Origin: Sympetrum striolatum
Taxonomy: Eukaryota; Arthropoda; Insecta; Odonata; Libellulidae
Assembly (NCBI GenBank): GCA_947579665.1
Contig: CANPUZ010000063.1
Location: 406,495 to 470,494, forward strand
Direction of reading: 5' to 3'
DNA length: 64,000 nucleotides
Below, one piece after another: positions 42,466 to 54,754 of this stretch (positions are counted from its first letter, which is position 1; each line of letters begins with the position of its first letter). Made by a program: the position numbers and the translations under genes. The notes under the pieces are model-generated. The model saw nothing but the letters and a program-made list of their open reading frames with translations, made no database searches and was not told the DNA's origin.

Positions 42466-45180
42466 CCGGTCTTCCTTTGGAAGCGACTACGAGCGACGCG
42501 TATACGGCCGTATACGGGCGACTAATCCCAATACACAGAAAGTAACGGAGCGTCTTCCACTGCAGGCGACTATGGGCGACTTGATTCGAGCGTACACCGG
42601 CGACCGGCGACTGATCCCATTGAAATGGGATCCGTCGCTCGTAGTCGCCGCTATGCAGTGCATGACTTAAAATGATAAATACGCACTGAGGAGTATTTCA
42701 AGAAAAAAATAACATGCCAAATGTGTTATGAGTATTCAATTCTCTTATTTCGAGGATATTTTAGACAAATTCCTCAAATATTTAATTACCTTGATACAGA
42801 AATGTGATCCGTCGCTCGTAGTCGCCGCTACGCAGTGCATGACTTAAAATGATGTATACGCACTGAGGAGTATTTCACGAACAAAATACCATTGCAAATG
42901 TGTTATGAGTTTTCAATTCTCTTCTCTTGAGAATAATATAGACAAATTCCTCAAATATTTAATTACTTTGATACAGAATTGGAATCAGTCGCTCGTAAGC
43001 AGAGTTGCGTAGTGAATGGCTAGGAAAGATATGAACACTGAAATTTTTAAACAGTACAAAATATTACACAAATTGTATTTTTAAGTATTAATAACTCTTA
43101 TTTTGAGTGTTTCATTGACAAATTACAGTCATTTCAAATATCTACTGCATACATCACTGTCAAAAAGTTATACTTTTGGCACTGATTGAAATATGAATAG
43201 AATTGAACGGAAAAAAATATATTGAAACCTAAGGTTTACGAAACATTTTTTAAATAAACGAAGGACAATTATGAGCATTAACGGAGCATTAGAAGAAAAT
43301 ATAAAGTATCTTTTGAGGGCTACAAGTAAACGAACTTTAGTAATGCTCTATCGACAACGTTATCAATAACTTTGTAAAATAAAGAAATTTGTTGATAAAA
43401 GAAAATGAACAATATTACTTCCTCACCTATTGCAATTTATAGGTTAATGCTAGGAAGACAATAATCACAATGATACAACGGCTACATTGGGCGAGAACAA
43501 TTGTGTTTTTTCATCAATAAATCAAGACTGAACTCGTATGAAAATTGATCGTCGATATGAATATAATCGTAAAAAGAAATAAAAACTTAACTCATTCATA
43601 AATGTTGTATCTTAGATATTGATCTTATATTTAAATCTTGATGAAATTGTTCCTTTCTTTTGCCATTCCAAAATCCTTCGTTATTTTCATCCTAGAAATT
43701 CTCCCAATTTCGAGGTTCAAGAGAAGGGATGTCTCTAGTAAGAACCATATGAATAGGCTGGGAAATCCAGGTGAAAGCAAGGGTTCAGTTTCTACGAAAA
43801 AGAAACTTGTTTGAAGGGAGGCAATAGAGGAGCTCCACGACACTGCGTGCAAAGTGCTATTAGTAGAAGGTTTGCTATTGAATTGAGTGTTGGAATTTCT
43901 TCTTCTTAAAACGTTTTCGTTTCCTAAGCGTTCCCGCAAAAATTGTTTGATCTCCTTGGTTAGCCCTGGGGTTAAAGGAAACCCCATTGTCTCCAAGAGT
44001 TCTACCTTTCTTCATTTGGACCCCTTGTGGAGTCTTGCTGCGAAGGACTAAAATCCTCCTCGTCCATGAGGTGATTAGCGAAGGCCGAGGTGAAATTTCC
44101 CACCCCGAAGTATCTCTGATGTTCTGCTGCACTCTTTCCTATCATTGTTCTCCCTCTCAGAACTCAGAGAAAATAGAGAAATTCGTAACCAAAGATTTAA
44201 GTAACTGTATGACGTACCATGTTGAAAATGGTCTCCGATGGACCAAATTACTGGAAATACTTGATATTCTTTTAGCTGAGTATACCTGCATTAAATGTAT
44301 TCTACAGAGTATCTGTTGGCGTATAGCAGGGGGTGCATTTCCAGCTATTCTAATTTCCTATTCGATTACTTCGATTATATTTCACTTGCGTAAATAAAAA
44401 TAATACACGTGACGTTGCCTACTATTTTAAATTGCTATGAATTATTGCGTTAAAACCTCTAGTTTCACCTTGTTGAGAATCATCGGGCGCTTCTGCTAGT
44501 TTACTATGCAATACTCGGGTTTTCTATTATGGATACCCGAGTTTGGAGTTGAATAAAAACTAAAGTAGAGATCCCACAGGAAAACTAATTACACCAAAAT
44601 TTTGCGTGTTTTATTTTGCGTTGTTCTACATGGTCCAAAAATTTTATTTCTATTACTTTTGTTGCTAATTGAAGGACGAACGAAAAATGTGCCAGTTTTT
44701 TCACGCTCTTTCACGGATTGCTCACTTTGAGCTTTTGTTTCTCATAAAGTATCACTTCAATCAAAATAAAACCTTTAGATGATATTAAGAAACATATTAT
44801 AAACTAAGATAAAAATTTTCAGTGCCTCCTTATCGTTAGATAAAAAGTTGTTATCGATATTATAAAAAAACTTTTTTTCAGTAATGGGTGGACGTAAAAG
44901 TGTAAAATTGGTGTTGTTATAAAGCTCTCGCAAATAGTTTTTAAATGGTATCATCAACGATATCTACAACTCAGCGATTTTTTTTATACGAATTAATATT
45001 TATCGTTGCGGAAAGCGTCCCGAAATCAAGCACTGGAGCTAGAATACCGTTACAGCGACCGAGAAGCGGGTAGTCGCTTACAGTGGAAGACCCCCATCGC
45101 CTGTAGGTCGCCCAAACTGACGTCGCTCGAATACGCTGGTCGCTCGGTCGCTCGTAGTCGCTTCCAAAGGAAGACCGGCC
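42466..45180. mobile_element. GGCCGG family TIR element A, 2.7 kb
   Basis: Both ends carry GGCCGGTCTTCCTTTGGAAG as inverted repeats, continuing as repeated GCGACTACGAGCGAC-type words. TAA lies on both sides (42463-42465, 45181-45183), a PIF/Harbinger-style duplication. Inside the left end are two 179-bp direct repeats (42629 and 42808, CGTCGCTCGTAGTCGCCGCT) and a third, diverged. The long right terminus reads as multiple inverted GCGAC/GTCGC words. No transposase recognised; it carries the ORF at 43631-44132. Confidence 0.88.
43631..44132 (-). CDS. Unrecognised ORF carried by element A
   Basis: Two overlapping minus-strand frames. The upstream one (44132 to 43875, SWTRRILVLRSKTPQGVQMK) and the main one (43996 to 43631, 121 residues, METMGFPLTPGLTKEIKQFL then RERLGNENVLRRRNSNTQFN) are both kept in the copies at 48847-49484 and, less well, 51411-51800. 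The main frame looks protein-like in its first 60 residues, then becomes hydrophobic. I recognise no domain. A captured host-gene piece or an element-specific protein are the main options. Confidence 0.35.
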
Positions 45181-45183
45181 TAA

Positions 45184-46893
45184 GGCGGGCCATTTGCCGG
45201 TTTCCTTTTAAATTACGATTTTAGAAAAAATGTTAAATATAATATTGTTCGTATGCCCTTTATACGGTATTCTATAACATACATGAGAAATTTATTTATA
45301 AATCATCATCGAATATTACATATAAAAATTTTAAAAACAAACTTTGTAGGACCGGCGCGTAAATTTTCGCGGCAGTTGAAGCCGCAACTCCCGGCATTTC
45401 CATAACTGCCGGTAGGTAAAAAAGGTCGCGAATTGTAATACTACGAGTATGGACCTCAGAACGCTGGTAGCTAAGGGGAGATTTCTTCCAGAACCGCCAT
45501 AATTAATGAACTTTTAGATCGATATTTGGATATGTCTCGAGGACGCCTTCGTGAGCAAATTCTGCTTGTTCGATGGAATTTTTAGAGAAATAAAAAACCG
45601 AATATTTGGGTTAAAATTCCCAGTTTAATAAAACGAATCCATTTTCGAATAAATTTACTCGAATCACATGCTAAATAGAGCTGCAAGCATGGTAACATCC
45701 ACAAAAATGATCAGTTTCTTCGTAATGTGAAAAAAAGAAGGAATTGTTCATTAATGTTTGGAAATGTGAGGCAGTGATCTTAAAACGAGTTCAAAGTACA
45801 CTAGTTTTACTCGAACATGAAGAAGCACAAAGCCAAAACAAATCGCAAAGATTGCCCGTTTTCGCAGATTTACACGTGTATCGCTAGAGAAATGGAATTC
45901 GCGTTAGAAATTTGGAAGAACTCGTTGCGAATTTCGAATCCAGTACGTCTTCGACTCGATTTACTTCGAGCAAAAAATAAGCAAACAATTGTCAGTTTCC
46001 GCCGATTTCTTCGCATGTTTCTAAAGATGTGTGACATCGTTAAGATACTTAATAGTCGAATGCCCGAATTTCAAATTCACGTCTCATTTGGCCGTACGTG
46101 AATTGATTAGGTAAGAACTTTCCTCGCCACTCTAAACCTCGTCTCGCGATCTTATCTTCGGCGAGTAAGGGGGAGGGTGGGAAGAAAATCGAACTACAGA
46201 TGGAAAAACTCAGATGTGGCCAACACATGACTTTGCCCTTTTTTATTGAAAACAGAAGCCTATGCGGGTTATAGATAAATTATTCCAAAACAATCAATGT
46301 TACGAAGAAATGTTTCGCACAAAGGTTTTAGTAAAGTTAATTATCTACAACTTTTGTATGTATTTGCATATACTTATATTGTATTCTGACAGAGATATTT
46401 AAGAAACGACATTTTGTTCCGGATGAACCGGAACTTCCGGATAAGCGATATTCATCAAAAACTAATCAACTTTTGACATTGTTATGAAAATACTAAATAT
46501 GAATTTTGAAAATGATCGGATAATTACTTTTTAAGATAAAGTGCACACAAAGTTTTTTACCACAGACAGACACACAGACAGACATGTTCGGGAAAATAGC
46601 GATAACTAGCTCTATGGGCCCCAAAACATCTATTTCCGTCGAAATCTGGTGGTCGAATTTTTTTGCGAATACAATTCTCTCTCTATACTACGTATAGGGA
46701 GAAATAAAAATGGGACGGCTGTTTAATCAAAATCCTCGCAATCGCTTAGTTTGAGGGAAATTCTAATGGCCAAGTAAGACTTCAATCATCTTACCATCGG
46801 TGCTCGTCTCTATCTGCTTACGTAATTATTTCTAATTTTTAAGAGCGAAATAAATGAAGACATTGGAAGGGCTCGTCTCTAGGCTCCTCTTCT
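45184..46893. other. Spacer between element A and the next TIR pair
   Basis: No recognised gene. 45817-46101 is an unassigned 94-residue ORF (basic, RLRLDLLRAKNKQTIVSFRR). At 46555-46590 is a short CAGACAGACACACAGACAGA microsatellite within a block rich in CCGGAACTTCCGG. 46790-46855 resembles the dispersed repeat at 41095-41160. Confidence 0.4.
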
Positions 46894-47365
46894 AAAGCCG
46901 GCGCCACACGATGCGTCAAATGTTGGGTACAACGTTTGATCCAACGTTTGGGTCAAATGATTCGACAGTTGATGAGGCAAACGTTTCTGCCACACAATGT
47001 GACGAATGTTTGATCCAATACGTTTGGTTCAAACATTTGCTCGCTGCTTCATTTGCTGCGGGATATGGCGGAAGATAGGGAGATATGCCACGGCTGCTGC
47101 CAAAGTAGTGGTATTATACTGTTCACAGTTATTACTTGAAAATTTGAAACATAAAAGACGTGATAGAAGGTGGTGATTTATCTCTACATAAATCCAAGAA
47201 AGGCAAGTAGCAAGCAAATATTTTCAAACAACGTGAAATTACCTAATGTTGACTCAATGCATGAGGAGGAATTAAATATTATACGAGAAAACTAATATTA
47301 TTTCAGGTACAGTGGCTCAGTCGAAATAAAAATCTGACGTTCTGAAATTCCGTTCACTTCTCACG

Positions 47366-47432
47366 AGCCCGTGTGGCCGAGAGTCCAACCTCCCAACCAC
47401 GGGAGCGACTCTCCGTAAGGGGGGGGTGGGAC
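47366..47432 (+). other. A-box-bearing, tRNA-like segment
   Basis: GTGTGGCCGAGAGTCC resembles the A box of class II tRNAs (Leu/Ser), but no B box or cloverleaf follows; a G-run replaces it. Probably a tRNA-derived relic or chance. Confidence 0.2.
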
Positions 47433-47650
47433 GGATTCTTTTTGCCGAAGTTTAACAGATGGCCTGTATATTGTACCAGACGAATATACTTTTACGTAAT
47501 ATATATTGTATTTGGCATATTGTATCTACTCTATTACAGTTTAAACCGTTTAAAGAAACACTTCCTATAGTTTCTTTGTAAAATGAATTTAAAAATCAGC
47601 GTCAATTTATAGTTTCAATTAATTACAAAACATCTCCTTAGCCTGATACA

Positions 47651-47720
47651 GGTACCGTGGTGTAATGGGTAATACACTTAACTCCAAGGAAGTATGCTGG
47701 TTCGATACCAGGATAAATCA
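47651..47720 (+). tRNA. tRNA-derived pseudogene, Trp(CCA)-like
   Basis: TGGTGTAATGGGTAAT fits an A box and D arm. ACTTAACTCCAAGGAAGT can form an anticodon arm with CCA (Trp) in the loop. GCTGGTTCGATACCAGG fits a T arm with B box. The acceptor ends (GGTACCG against GATAAATC) do not pair, so it is not a functional tRNA; a tRNA-derived relic is the likeliest reading. Confidence 0.35.
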
Positions 47721-48846
47721 GTTTTTTTCGCATCTCTTTTTCGGTCACTAAATTACTGTTTTTAGTAAATACTTTATCAATTTCAATTCCACAGTCAAGA
47801 ATAACTATATGTTGGTTTTACTTTTCATTTCATTTTGCTGAATAATACATATAATCTTTTGGGTAGAAAAATTATTCGTCGACGGGATTATTTTCAACGC
47901 ACTCACAAGTCTCACAAATGTACGCTGCTATTTGAAATCACTTAACTACATTCTAAGGCCGGTCTTCCTTTGGAAGCGACTACGAGCGACCGAGCGACCA
48001 GCGTATTCGGGCGACGTCAGTTTGGGCGACCTACAGGCGATGGGGGTCTTCCACTGTAAGCGACTACCGGCTTCTCGGTCGCTGTAACGGTATTCTAGCT
48101 CCAGTGCTTGATTTCGGGACGCTTTCCGCAACGATAAATATTAATTCGTATAAAAAAAATCGCTGAGTTGTAGATATCGTTGATGATACCATTTGAAAAC
48201 TATTTGCGAGAGCTTTATAACAACACCAATTTTACATTTTTACGTCCACCCATTACTGAAAAAAAGTTTTTTTATAATATCGATAACAACTTTTTATCTA
48301 ACGATAAGAAGGCACTGAAAATTTTTATCTTAGTTTATAATATGTTTCTTAATATCATCTAAAGGTTTTATTTTGATTGAAGTGATACTTTATGAGAAAC
48401 AAAAGCTCAAAGTGAGCAATCCGTGAAAGAGCGCGAAAAAACAGGCACATTTTTCGTTCGTCCTTCAATTAGCAACAAAAGTAATAGAAATAAAATTTTT
48501 GGACCATGTAGAACAACGCAAAATAAAACACGCAAAATTTTGGTGTAATTAGTTTTCCTGTGGGATCTCTACTTTAGTTTTTATTCAACTCCAAACTCGG
48601 GTATCCATAATAGAAAACCCGAGTATTAGCATAGTAAACTAGCAGAAGCGCCCGATGATTCTCAACAAGGTGAAACTAGAGGTTTAAACGCAATAATTCA
48701 TAGCAATTTAAAATAGTAGGCAACGTCACGTGTATTATTTTTATTTACGCAAGTGAAATATAATCGAAGTAATCGAATAGGAAATTAGAATAGCTGGAAA
48801 TGCACCCCCTGCTATACGCCAAAAGATACTCTGTAGAATACATATA

Positions 48847-49484
48847 ATGCAGGTATACTCAGCAAAAAGAAAATCAAGTATTTCCTGTAATTTAGTCCAT
48901 CGGAGACCATTTTCAACATGGTCATACAGTTGCTTAAATCTTTGGTTAGGAATTTCTCAATTTTCTCCGAGTTCTGAGAGGGAGAACAATGATAGGAAAG
49001 AGTGCAGCAGAACATCAGAGATACTTCGGAGTGGGAAATTCCACCTCATGGACGAGGAGGATTTTAGTCCTTCGCAGCAAGACTCCACAAGGGGTCCAAA
49101 TGAAGAAAGGTAGAACTCTTGGAGACAATGGGGTTTCCTTTAACCCCAGGGCTAACCAAGGAGATCACACAATTTTTGCGGGAACGCTTAGGAAACGAAA
49201 ACGTTTTAAGAAGAAGAAATTCCAACACTCAATTCAATAGCAAACCTTCTACTAATAGCACTTTGCACGCAGTGTCGTGGAGCTCCTCTATTGCTTCCCT
49301 TCAAACAATTTTCGTTTTCCTAGAAACTGAACCCTTGCTTTCACCTGGATTTCCCAGTCTATTCATATGGTTCTTACTAAAGACATCCCTTCTCTTGAAC
49401 CTCGAAATTGGGAGAATTTCTAGGACGAAAATAACGAAGGGTTTTGGAATGGCAAAAGAAAGAAACAATTTTATCAAGATTTAA
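48847..49484 (+). CDS. Unrecognised ORF carried by element B, left arm
   Basis: Copy of the element A ORF. The frame at 48847-49113 (SERENNDRKECSRTSEI, DEEDFSPSQQDSTRGPNEER) is followed in another frame, directly, by 49119-49484 (METMGFPLTPGLTKEITQFL on). A 1-nt difference or a small intron between them would join the two. The aligned residues differ from copy A at only a few places (for example TKEIK/TKEIT). No known domain. Confidence 0.35.
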
Positions 49485-51293
49485 ATATAAGATAAATATC
49501 TAAGATACAACATTTATGAATGAGTTAAGTTTTCATTTCTTTTTACGATTAGGTATATTCATATCGACGATCAATTTTCATACGAGTTCAGTCTTGATTT
49601 ATTGATGAAAAAACACAATTGTTCTCGCCCAATGTAGCCGTTGTATCATTGTGATTATTGTCTTCCTAGCATTAACCTATAAATTGCAATAGGTGAGGAA
49701 GTAATATTGTTTATTTTCTTTTATCAACAAATTTCTTTATTTTACAAAGTTATTGATAACGTTGTCGATAGAGCATTATTAAAGTTCGTTTACTTGTAGC
49801 CCTCAAAAGATACTTTATATTTTCTTCTAATGCTCCGTTAATGCTCATAATTGTCCTTCGTTTATTTAAAAATGTTTCGTAAACCTTAGGTTTCAATATA
49901 TTTTTTTCCGTTCAATTCTATTCATATTTCAATCAGTGCCAAAAGTATAACTTTTTGACTGTGATGTATGCAGTAGATATTTGAAATGACTGTAATTTGT
50001 CAATGAAACACTCAAAATAAGAGTTATTAATACTTAAAAATACAATTTGTGTAATATTTTGTACTGTTTAAAAATTTCAGTGAGCATATCTTTCCTAGCC
50101 ATTCACTACGCAACTCTGCTTACGAGCGACTGATTCCAATTCTGTATCAAAGTAATTCCCATTTCCCATTTCAATGGGATCCGTCGCTCGTAGTCGCCGC
50201 TATGCAGTGCATGACTTAAAATGATATATACGCACTGAGGAGTATTTCAAGAAAAAAATAACATGCCAAATGTGTTATGAGTATTCAATTCTCTTATTTC
50301 GAGGACATTTTAGACAAATTCCTCAAATATTTAATTACTTTGATACAGAAATGTGATCCGTTGCTCGTAGTCGCCGCTACGCAGTGCATGACTTAAAATG
50401 ATGTATACGCACTGAGGAGTATTTCACGAACAAAATACCATTGCAAATGTGTTATGAGTTTTTAATTCTCTTCTCTCGAGGATATTATAGACAAATTCCT
50501 CAAATATTTAATTACTTTGATACAGAATTGGAATCAGTTGCTCGTAAGCAGAGTTGCGTAGTGAATGGCTAGGAAAGATATGAACACTGAAATTTTTAAA
50601 CAGTACAAAATATTACACAAATTGTATTTTTAAGTATTAATAACTCTTATTTTGAGTGTTTCATTGACAAATTACAGTCATTTCAAATATCTACTGCATA
50701 CATCACTGTCAAAAAGTTATACTTTTGGCACTGATTGAAATATGAATAGAATTGAACGGAAAAAAATATATTGAAACCTAAGGTTTACGAAACATTTTTT
50801 AAATAAACGAAGGACAATTATGAGCATTAACGGAGCATAAGAAGAAAATATAAAGTATCTTTTGAGGGCTACAAGTAAACGAACTTTAGTAATGCTCTAT
50901 CGACAACGTTATCAATAACTTTGTAAAATAAAGAAATTTGTTGATAAAAGAAAATAAACAATATTACTTCCTCACCTATTGCAATTTATAGGTTAATGCT
51001 AGGAAGACAATAATCACAATGATACAACGGCTACATTGGGCGAGAACAATTGTGTTTTTTCATCAATAAATCAAGACTGAACTCGTATGAAAATTAATCG
51101 TCGATATGAATATAATCGAAAAAGAAATAAAAACTTAACTCATTGATTCATTCATCAATGTTGTATCTTAGATATTGATCTTATAGGTAAATCTTGATGA
51201 AATTGTTTCTTTCTTTTGCGATTCCAAAATCCTTCGTTATTTTCGTCCCAGAAATTCTCCCAATTTCGAGGTTCAAGAGAAGGGATGTCTCTA

Positions 51294-51495
51294 TGATTAA
51301 TATGTTCTATCCTCATTTTGTGGGATTCAGTATAAACCATCGTAATCAAACACTTGGTAACTTCCACAATTTCATTTCAAACGACCGGTTTCGTCAACGA
51401 GTTGACATCTTCACCTGAAGATTTCAACTCGTTGACGAAAGCGGTCGTTTGAAAAAAAATTGTGGAAGTTACTAAGTGTTTGATTACGATGGTTT
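51294..51495. mobile_element. 202-bp hairpin insertion in element B, ribozyme-like core
   Basis: Absent from the left arm and from element A. It is bounded by AGGGATGTCTCTA (51281-51293) and AGGGATATCTCTA (51496-51508), a 13-bp duplication with one mismatch. From 51334 to 51495 it is a nearly perfect inverted repeat starting AACCATCGTAATCAAACACT. Around the loop it reads CTGAAGA (51415-51421), a short stem TCAACTCGTTGA, then GAAA (51437-51440), the order of the conserved hammerhead-ribozyme core (CUGANGA..GAAA). The stem has an extra base, so activity is doubtful. Confidence 0.7.
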
Positions 51496-51800
51496 AGGGA
51501 TATCTCTAGTAAGAACCATATGAATAGACTGGGAAATCCAGGTGAAAGCAAGGGTTCAGTTTCTAAGAAAAAGAAACTTGTTTGAAGGGAAGCAATAGAG
51601 GAGCTCCACGACACTGCGTGCAAAGTGCTATTAGTAGAAGGTTTGCTATTGTATTGAGTGTTGGAATTTCTTCTTCTTAAAACGTTTTCGTTTCCTAAGC
51701 GTTCCCGCAAAAATTGTGATCTCCTTGGTTAGCCCTGAGGTTAAAGGAAACCCCATTGTCTCCAAGAGTTCCACCTTTCTTCATTTGGACCCCTTGCGGA
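51411..51800 (-). pseudogene. Copy of the unrecognised ORF, right arm of element B
   Basis: The same protein sequence as at 43631-44132 (ERLGNENVLRRRNSNTQYNS, PLLSPGFPSLFIWFLLE). A 2-nt deletion removes part of the CAATTTTTGCG..GATC stretch, and the 3' part is displaced by the 202-bp insertion. Confidence 0.5.
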
Positions 51801-53389
51801 GTCTAGCTGCGAAGGGCTAAAATCCTCCTCGTCCATGAGGTGATTAACGAAGGCCGAGGTGAAATTTCCCACCCCGAAGTATCTCTGATGTTCTGCTGCA
51901 ATCTTTCCTATCATTGTTCTCCCTCTCAGAACTCGGAGAAAATTGAGAAATTCCTAACCGAAGATTTAAGCAACTGTATGATCTACCATGTTGAAAATGG
52001 TCTTTGATGGACCAAATCACAGGAAATACTTGATTTTCTTTTTGCTGAGTATACCTGCATTATATGTATTCTACAGAATATCTATTGGCGTACAGGGGGT
52101 GCATTTCCGGCTAATCTAATTTCCTATTCGATTACTTCGATTATATTTCACTTGAGTAAAGAAAAATAATACACTTGTGACGTTGCCTATTATTTTAAAT
52201 GGCTAAGAAATTATTGCGATTAAACCTCTAGTTTCACGTATGAAATCTAGATGATCAGGCGTTACTTTACAAAATTACACTGTTTTTATTCATTCTCTAG
52301 TTTCACCTTGTTGAGAATCATCGGGCGCTTCTGCTAGTTCGCTATACAATACTCGGATTTTCTATTATGGATACCCGAGTTTGGAGTTAAATAAAAACTA
52401 AAGTAGAGATCCCACAGGAAAACTAGGTACACCAAAATGTTGCGTGTTTTATTTTGCGTTGTTCTACACGGTACAAAAATTTTTATTACTATTACTTTTG
52501 GTACTAATTGAAGGACGAACGAAAAATGTGCCTGTTTTTTCGCGCTCTTTCACTAATTGCTCACTTTGAGCTTTTGTTTCTCATAAAGTATCACTTCAAT
52601 CAAAATAAAAACTTTAGATGATATTAAGAAACATATTATAAACTAAAATAAAAATTTTCAGTGCCTTCTTATCGTTAGATAAAAAGTTGTTATCGATATT
52701 ATAAAAAAACTTTTTTTCAATAATGGGTGGACGTAAAAGTGTAAAATTGGTGTTGTTATAAAGCTCTCGCAAATAGTTTTCAAATGGTATCATCAACGAT
52801 ATCTACAACTCAGCGATTTTTTTTATACGAATCAATATTTATCGTTGCGGAAAGCGTCCCGAAATCAAGCACTGGAGCTAGAATACCGTTACAGCGACCG
52901 AGAAGCGGGTAGTCGCTTACAGTGGAAGACCCCCATCGCCTGTAGGTCGCCCAAACTGACGTCGCCCGAATACGCTGGTCGCTCGGTCGCTCGTAGTCGC
53001 TTCCAAAGGAAGACCGGCCTAAGACCGTAGACGAACATCATGCACAGTGGAAATTCAAAATTGGCTTTTTTTCGAGAGGCCTAAACACCTCTTCATTGCT
53101 ACTATTGGCTCCAGTGGCGCCCTTCCCTCGGTGCGGGAAAAGGCTGCGGAGGACAGAACTATGACAAATGAACGCTTGTCATGGCCCTGCTCCCAACCGA
53201 TTCCCTCGAATGCTCGAGACTTCCTTTGACTCGGGTCACAAAGACCGACAACAGTCGGAACATCTTCCAACGCGAACGTTTGACGATTGACATTGTAAGC
53301 TCGATGCTCGATACTCTGCTACACAATGCTACAAACTATCAAGCTTCCAACGTTGGAAGGTGTTCGTAGCATCGTCTGGCGCCGGCTTT

Positions 53390-54439
53390 ACTCCAAAGCA
53401 GACGGAACGTTCCAAGCTCTATCGCGGCAAGGGCAATCGACACGTAGCACCACCTAGCGCTGAACCTATCAACTAATAGAGCTCAAGTTCTGCGTGGGAA
53501 GTTTAAAGGACAAATTCTGGGTGAAGAGTCTCTAAAAATTGCTGTTTTCATGCGGGATAAATTATGGGTACCATATTCATAAGTATTGCAGTATTCTACA
53601 TTATAATTATTATATTGTTAAATTTTGGAGCTTTATAAAAACATAACCAAACTATAGGTATGATTTTAAATTTAGGACCAAAAACTTTGTCTTCAGTAAA
53701 ATAATAAAAAAAATAATTAAGTAGTGCTTTAAAAAATTCTATGACACTCTCCAGTTAAAATCCAACCTTAGGACAAATTCGTCATAAGTACGGGGTAACC
53801 CAGTTGGCTATCCATTAGCTCTTTTCATAAAAAACTCCCAGAATTGTGGACCCACTTCCTGTTGTAAAAATAAAAGCAAAAATTACACGAGAATTTATAA
53901 TATTAGTTTTATATTTCATAGTTGCATTAAAGTTAGAAAGAAAATGCTTATCTGAACTATTGATATTCAATATTATTGCTAAATTTCTTCTATAGTTAAT
54001 ATTGATAAGATCAATTATCAATTATTCTTCAATTAATCAGTACTTTACTATCAACAAAAAGCAGCTTACATAAAATATTGCATATTATGGATGAATTTAA
54101 TGGAAAGAACAGGAGATTTCACAATAAAGAACTTAGTAGCCTAATTCTTTCCTTTTCATCAAAGAAAAAGGTTTCAAAATACATACAACCTTCACAGCTA
54201 TCTCATTGAAAGTACTTTTCTTAGCTGTGAACAATGCTTAGAACAGTTAGCATTTAAAATAATTATAACAAACATTATACATAAGGTTTTACAAATTGTA
54301 GTAAATGCAATTTACCACAAAGCAAGGTAGTTTGGAATGAAGATTAATGTAAGCAAAGCTTAAGTGTAAGTATAGTAAATAAATATTAAAAATAATTATA
54401 AATAAGGCAATGATTTGGTTGGGTGGAAAAAAATTATAG
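53390..54439. other. No gene recognised
   Basis: AT-rich sequence. The short minus-strand ORF 53815-54021 is low-complexity. Confidence 0.45.
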
Positions 54440-54750
54440 CAGGTGGATGTATTCTCTTACTTTGAATGGAATTTATAAGGATGTTGCTCAAATAAAGATA
54501 GCCTCGGCCAAGGAAGACTTCATGAAGCAAATGGAAATGACGACTACAGGTCATGATAAAGGAATAAGGACATTAGTCTAGTGTGTTTTACAATGTGGGT
54601 GTGAAATGTGCACTTTGAGAAAATGGGATGGGATCATGTCTTTATAGGCTTACAAGAAGTGGATGTTGCATAGAATAGACTAAGTAAGTTAGGTTGATAA
54701 GAAAACAGATGACAAGCTGCTGAAGATAGTAAGAATAAGGGAGTATTTTA
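54440..54750 (+). pseudogene. LINE reverse-transcriptase C-terminal relic
   Basis: Read across stops: KIASAKEDFMKQMEM, CGCEMCTLRKWDG, AYKKWMLHRID and VDKKTDDKLLKIV. This follows the conserved tail of RTE/L1-like retrotransposon proteins (YGCETWTLRK..FEMWxxRRMxxIxWxDKxTNxxVL). At least three stops. A run of AATAATAAT and a T-rich stretch follow. Confidence 0.6.
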
Positions 54751-54754
54751 TTTA

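Larger units (their letters stand above)
47957..53019. mobile_element. GGCCGG family TIR element B: 5-kb near-palindrome
   Basis: Same termini as element A, with TAA on both sides (47954-47956, 53020-53022). The left arm 47957-50157 is the reverse complement of the right arm 50510-53019 over its whole length, apart from two insertions in the right arm (51294-51495 and about 52235-52310) and scattered changes. The 352-bp spacer holds the 179-bp direct repeats also seen at the left of element A. So element B equals two A-type right parts joined head to head. At DNA level it is a giant hairpin. Confidence 0.9.
46894..53389. mobile_element. TIR pair enclosing element B (third TIR family)
   Basis: Left AAAGCCGGCGCCACACGATG and right (complement) AAAGCCGGCGCCAGACGATG match at 19 of 20 positions. 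Only about 1.4 kb of this element lies outside element B (46894-47953 and 53020-53389). Its interior has several CAAACGTTTGATCCAACG-like repeats (46930-47030). No convincing target duplication (TAA on the left, TTA on the right), so the two ends could belong to separate copies. Confidence 0.55.
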
